Below are positions 5,599 through 8,146 of a DNA stretch of 8,146 nt, piece after piece. A program made the translations under genes and the position numbers. Every line of letters starts with the position of its first letter. Within the stretch, counting starts at the first letter, position 1. Source of the stretch: RUG754 sp045545455 (GTDB lineage Bacteria; Bacillota; Clostridia; Peptostreptococcales; Anaerovoracaceae); assembly GCA_045545455.1 (NCBI GenBank), contig JAZQAY010000062.1, positions 1-8,146 of the forward strand, written 5' to 3'. The notes below the pieces were generated by a model. The model was not told where the DNA came from. It saw only the letters and a program-made list of their open reading frames with translations, and did no database searches.

Positions 5599-7323
5599 TC
5601 ATTCCTTCTGTTTTTCAAGAAGTTTCTTCTTTCTGGAAATATCTCCGCCATAGCACTTGGCTATAACGTCCTTCCTGTATGCCTTAACGGTCTCGCGGGC
5701 GATGATCTTCTGACCGATGGCTGCCTGGATGGGCACCTCGAACTGATGCATGGGAATGATCTCCTTCAGCTTCTCGCAGACGAATCTTCCGCGCTGATAT
5801 GCGTTTGAAGAGTGGACTATCATGCTGAAGGCATCCACCAGTTCGCGGTTCAGCATGATATCGAGCTTGACGAGGTCGCTCTTCTGATACCTGTCGAGTT
5901 CGTACTCAAGAGAGCCGTATCCCCTTGTCTTTGACTTAAGAGCATCGAAGAAATCATATATTACTTCGTTTAAAGGCATGTCGTAGTGGAGCTGCACCCT
6001 GGTGGGAGTGATGTACTCCATGTGCTTCATGGTGCCGCGCCTCTGCTGGCAGAGTTCCATGATGGATCCCACGTATTCATTGGGTATCATGATGTTTGCC
6101 TTTACCATGGGCTCCTCGATGTGATCTATCTCCTGAGGGGCGGGCAGGTTCGAAGGGTTCTGAAGCATGATCACCTCGCCGTCGGTCTTCACGACCTTGT
6201 ATATAACGCTGGGTGCAGTGGTGATAACAGCCAGATTGAACTCCCTCTCAAGTCTCTCCACGATTATCTCCATGTGAAGAAGTCCCAGGAAACCGCATCT
6301 GAAACCGTAGCCCAGAGCCTGCGATGTCTCAGGTTCGAAGTTGAAGGCTGCGTCGTTCACCTGAAGTTTCTCCAGGGCGTCCTTGACGCTCTCGTACTTC
6401 TCTCCTTCTGCCGGGTAGATACCGCAGTACACCATGGACTGCACCTTCTTGTATCCCGGACAGGGTTCGTCAGCTGGATCGTTTGCCAATGTGACCGTAT
6501 CACCGACACGAGCATCCGCCACCTGCTTGATGGAGCCGCAGATGTATCCTACTTCGCCTGCTCTCAGTTCCTTGGTGGGAACCAGCCCCGGTGCGCAGTA
6601 GCCCACTTCCGTTACTTCATATTTGGCGCCGGTGGACATGAGCTTGATCATATCCCCCTTCTTCACCTTACCATCGAATATCCTGGCATAAATAATTACA
6701 CCCAGATAGTTGTCGTACTTGGAGTCGAAGATCAAAGCCTTTAGTTTGCCGTCCTCGTTTCCTTCAGGAGCAGGGATGACTTTTATAAGTTCCTCCAGAA
6801 GCTCGTCCACTCCCTGGCCGGTCTTGGCGGAGATGAGAGGAGCTTCCGAGGCATCGAGTCCGATAACCTCCTCTATCTCTTCCTTGCATTCGTCAGGCCT
6901 TGCAGATGCCAGGTCTATCTTGTTCAGTACCGGCATGATCTCCAGGTTCTCATCGAGAGCCAGGTATACGTTTGCCAGCGTCTGGGCTTCTACTCCCTGA
7001 GTTGCGTCCACCACAAGAACAGCTCCCTCGCAGGCTGCAAGGGAACGTGATACTTCGTATGTGAAGTCCACATGACCCGGCGTATCGATCAGGTTCAGGA
7101 TATATTCCTGACCGTCATTTGCCTTATATACCAGTCTCGTGGTCTGAAGCTTGATGGTTATTCCCCTCTCGCGCTCCAGGTCCATGTTATCCAGATACTG
7201 CTCCTTCATGTCGCGCTCAGCGACCAGACCGGTCTTCTCGATGAGACGGTCCGCAAGAGTCGATTTGCCGTGGTCTATGTGAGCTATGATGCTGAAATTT
7301 CTTATATATTTCTGATGATCCAT
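5599..7323 (-). CDS. lepA: Elongation factor 4 (LepA), apparently truncated by 28 residues
   Basis: LepA is a translational GTPase that binds ribosomes; proposed roles are back-translocation, translation under ionic stress, and initiation or 30S biogenesis. Motifs run in order: G1 AHIDHGKS (14-21), G2 RGIT (53-56), G3 DTPGH (80-84), G4 NKID (134-137), G5 SAK (165-167), then domain II (about 190-280). GYGFRCGFLGLLHMEI (338-353) belongs to the EF-G-like domain III, then domain V, and the LepA-specific C-terminal domain from about 490 (HSSNAYQRGRF, GGDISRKKKLLEKQKE). At 574 residues it is short; the family norm is about 600, and the missing end is present in frame after the TGA. The truncated form retains all GTPase motifs and most of the C-terminal domain, so it may still work. 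AGAGG lies close upstream of the ATG, 16 bases after the preceding gene. Confidence 0.95.
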   Translation of the reverse strand: MDHQKYIRNFSIIAHIDHGKSTLADRLIEKTGLVAERDMKEQYLDNMDLERERGITIKLQTTRLVYKANDGQEYILNLIDTPGHVDFTYEVSRSLAACEGAVLVVDATQGVEAQTLANVYLALDENLEIMPVLNKIDLASARPDECKEEIEEVIGLDASEAPLISAKTGQGVDELLEELIKVIPAPEGNEDGKLKALIFDSKYDNYLGVIIYARIFDGKVKKGDMIKLMSTGAKYEVTEVGYCAPGLVPTKELRAGEVGYICGSIKQVADARVGDTVTLANDPADEPCPGYKKVQSMVYCGIYPAEGEKYESVKDALEKLQVNDAAFNFEPETSQALGYGFRCGFLGLLHMEIIVERLEREFNLAVITTAPSVIYKVVKTDGEVIMLQNPSNLPAPQEIDHIEEPMVKANIMIPNEYVGSIMELCQQRRGTMKHMEYITPTRVQLHYDMPLNEVIYDFFDALKSKTRGYGSLEYELDRYQKSDLVKLDIMLNRELVDAFSMIVHSSNAYQRGRFVCEKLKEIIPMHQFEVPIQAAIGQKIIARETVKAYRKDVIAKCYGGDISRKKKLLEKQKE

Positions 7324-7339
7324 AAATTCCTCTGATTAA

Positions 7340-7867
7340 TCAATTATTTGTTCCTGTTATAGGGTCAGGTCCCCAGGGCACGTCAACGAAGTAGGGCAAA
7401 AGATACCTTGCAAACAGGAACAGAACGATCAGCACTATCAGGATCGCAAAGTTCCGTTTGGTAAATATCTTCTTCCAGGGCACCTTGGTCGCAAAGAACC
7501 CCGCGATGCCGGCCAGCATACCGTAGAACCAGATCTTCAGCCAGCTGAAGAAGCCCCTCTTCTTTTCTTCCTGCTGCTCCTCCTCAGAATCCTCCGAGGT
7601 ATCCATATCCGTCTCATCGATCTCAAGCACGATGGGAGCAGGGTCACTGAACTGAGGAGTTCCGTGGCCGACTTCCGGAAGATTGTCCAGTGCCGCCACA
7701 GATCCCACGGTAAGAAGTCCCGCGCCTACGCCTACGGCCACCGCTTTTTTTACGGTGGACCTGACTATGGAATCATTTTTATTCTTTTCGGCGGGTTCTT
7801 TGCCTTCTGCTTCGCTTATCTCGTTATTCAGTGTATTTTCATTGTCCATGATCTCAATATCCTTCAT
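7340..7867 (-). CDS. Hypothetical membrane protein, three predicted TM segments
   Basis: I do not recognise this protein. Its 175 residues begin with a charged, hydrophilic stretch (1-38) and a glycine/alanine/valine-rich segment (about 40-60) that could be a TM helix or an uncleaved signal anchor. An acidic, low-complexity linker follows (about 83-101, many Glu/Asp, then EKKRG). Two further hydrophobic segments lie at about 108-127 (LKIWFYGMLAGIAGFFA) and 140-160 (FAILIVLIVLFLFARYLL), separated by a basic KVPWKKIFTKR loop. The end is Pro-rich (VPWGPDPITG). The start is the ATG with GAGGT nine bases upstream; the internal Met7 has a poorer site. It is first in the operon, 16 bases before lepA, so it is probably cotranscribed with it. 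In related bacteria gpr or spoIIP is often found before lepA; this protein shows no resemblance to either. No function is proposed. Confidence 0.75.
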   Translation of the reverse strand: MKDIEIMDNENTLNNEISEAEGKEPAEKNKNDSIVRSTVKKAVAVGVGAGLLTVGSVAALDNLPEVGHGTPQFSDPAPIVLEIDETDMDTSEDSEEEQQEEKKRGFFSWLKIWFYGMLAGIAGFFATKVPWKKIFTKRNFAILIVLIVLFLFARYLLPYFVDVPWGPDPITGTNN

Positions 7868-7914
7868 CTTTGTCTACCTCATGAAAACGAAAATGAACAT
7901 AACTATACATAATG

Positions 7915-7943
7915 ATTATATCATATCTGTTTATCAAGCGCCA
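7915..7943 (-). promoter_or_regulatory. Probable operon promoter (extended -10)
   Basis: On the minus strand a perfect -10 TATAAT (7920-7915) is preceded by TGA (7923-7921), giving the extended -10 motif TGnTATAAT. The hexamer 17 bases further upstream, TGGCGC (7943-7938), is a poor -35 match, which extended -10 promoters tolerate. Transcription would start near 7908, leaving a leader of about 40 bases before the first ATG. It lies between the upstream terminator and the membrane-protein gene. No other convincing promoter was seen before rsmE, so it probably drives all seven genes. Confidence 0.6.
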
Positions 7944-7967
7944 CATTAATATTTCGCTCCGAACTGT

Positions 7968-7992
7968 GCAAAAGTGCTGATTATCACTTTGC
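7968..7992. repeat. Imperfect dyad upstream of the operon promoter
   Basis: GCAAAAGTG (7968-7976) and CACTTTGC (7985-7992) are inverted copies differing by one bulged A, separated by eight bases. The centre lies about 70 bases upstream of the predicted start. It could be a regulator site or a chance repeat; there is no second copy in the window. Confidence 0.25.
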
Positions 7993-8014
7993 GAAGAGCG
8001 ATGATCAGACAAAG

Positions 8015-8081
8015 AAAAAACCGGCTCGATTGGATGCGGATCCCGTAATTTTGTAGGGATCCGCCCAAGAGAGACGGTTTT
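8015..8081 (-). terminator. Long hairpin terminator of an upstream gene outside the window
   Basis: On the minus strand a perfect 9-bp stem GCGGATCCC / GGGATCCGC (8064-8056 with 8044-8036, 11-base loop) is extended outward by TTGG/CCAA, CTC/GAG and AAAACCG/CGGTTTT (8081-8075 with 8023-8017), with small internal loops. The whole makes about 23 paired bases. TTTTTT then CTTTG follows on the minus strand (8020 downward), fitting intrinsic termination of a gene entering from the right. The plus strand after the hairpin is also T-rich, so it may work in both directions. Only about 65 bases lie to its right, too few to name the upstream gene. Confidence 0.75.
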
Positions 8082-8146
8082 GATTTGTTTCTGATCGATG
8101 CGACGAGCGTCGGTGAGGATCAGCACGTGATCACAGCTTCGGTCCT

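Noticed and set aside
5599..5601. UGA as a sense codon throughout the organism (code 4 or code 25)
   Set aside because: The MerR-like gene, prmA and the membrane-protein gene all end in TGA at natural positions, no other internal TGA was seen, and tryptophan is encoded by TGG in these genes. A single-site event is more likely.
7854..8126. Open minus-strand frame of 90 codons overlapping the start of the membrane-protein gene
   Set aside because: It runs through the terminator hairpin and the promoter, has no ribosome-binding site, and encodes no recognisable pattern. It is an open frame by chance.
8120..8146. Possible last eight codons of an upstream minus-strand gene (RTEAVITC then TGA at 8122-8120), about 40 bases before the terminator
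   Set aside because: The position is plausible, but eight codons are too few to tell coding from chance, and another minus-strand frame and a plus-strand frame are also open here.
1..8146. CIRCE element, CRISPR array, insertion sequence, tRNA or riboswitch
   Set aside because: No TTAGCACTC-N9-GAGTGCTAA, spaced direct repeats, transposase, cloverleaf or known leader motif was found on reading both strands.

Overview
The window looks like chromosomal housekeeping DNA from an anaerobic Firmicute, probably class Clostridia. The lepA-hemW ... prmA-rsmE backbone is a Clostridia/Bacilli arrangement, the protein sequences are of that type, base composition is close to even, and Shine-Dalgarno sites are of GGAGG/AAGGA type. 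No mobile element, CRISPR array, tRNA or rRNA was seen. The genus cannot be named from this sequence.

All seven genes lie on the minus strand and read from right to left, with gaps of 0 to 85 bases, so the block is probably one operon. The right edge (about 8015-8081) holds a long hairpin terminator for an unseen upstream gene. An extended -10 promoter (about 7915-7923) follows. The genes in transcription order are: a three-TM acidic protein of unknown function (7340-7867), lepA/EF4 (5599-7323, broken by a UGA near its 3' end), hemW (4338-5513), glpK (2793-4319), a BmrR-like MerR regulator (1920-2792), prmA (910-1893) and rsmE (136-900). An intrinsic terminator overlaps the rsmE stop codon (121-144). 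Beyond it, the last 110 bases carry a strong promoter pointing out of the window to the left, bracketed by two copies of the inverted repeat GTTAGC-N4-GCTAAC. This is the control region of an unseen gene.

Most of the operon serves the ribosome: LepA is a ribosome-associated GTPase, PrmA methylates ribosomal protein L11 and RsmE methylates 16S rRNA. HemW is a heme-binding radical-SAM-family protein. In many Firmicutes the hrcA-grpE-dnaK-dnaJ heat-shock genes sit between hemW and prmA. Here that slot is occupied by glycerol kinase and a MerR regulator joined stop-to-start.

Three observations stand out. (1) lepA has an in-frame UGA where the family has a conserved glycine (KQKE-G-KKRM). The following 27 codons still encode a recognisable LepA C-terminus ending one base before the hemW start. 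(2) hemW has no good ribosome-binding site, so that UGA should also affect its translational coupling. (3) The paired GTTAGC-N4-GCTAAC operators flank the outward promoter about seven helical turns apart.
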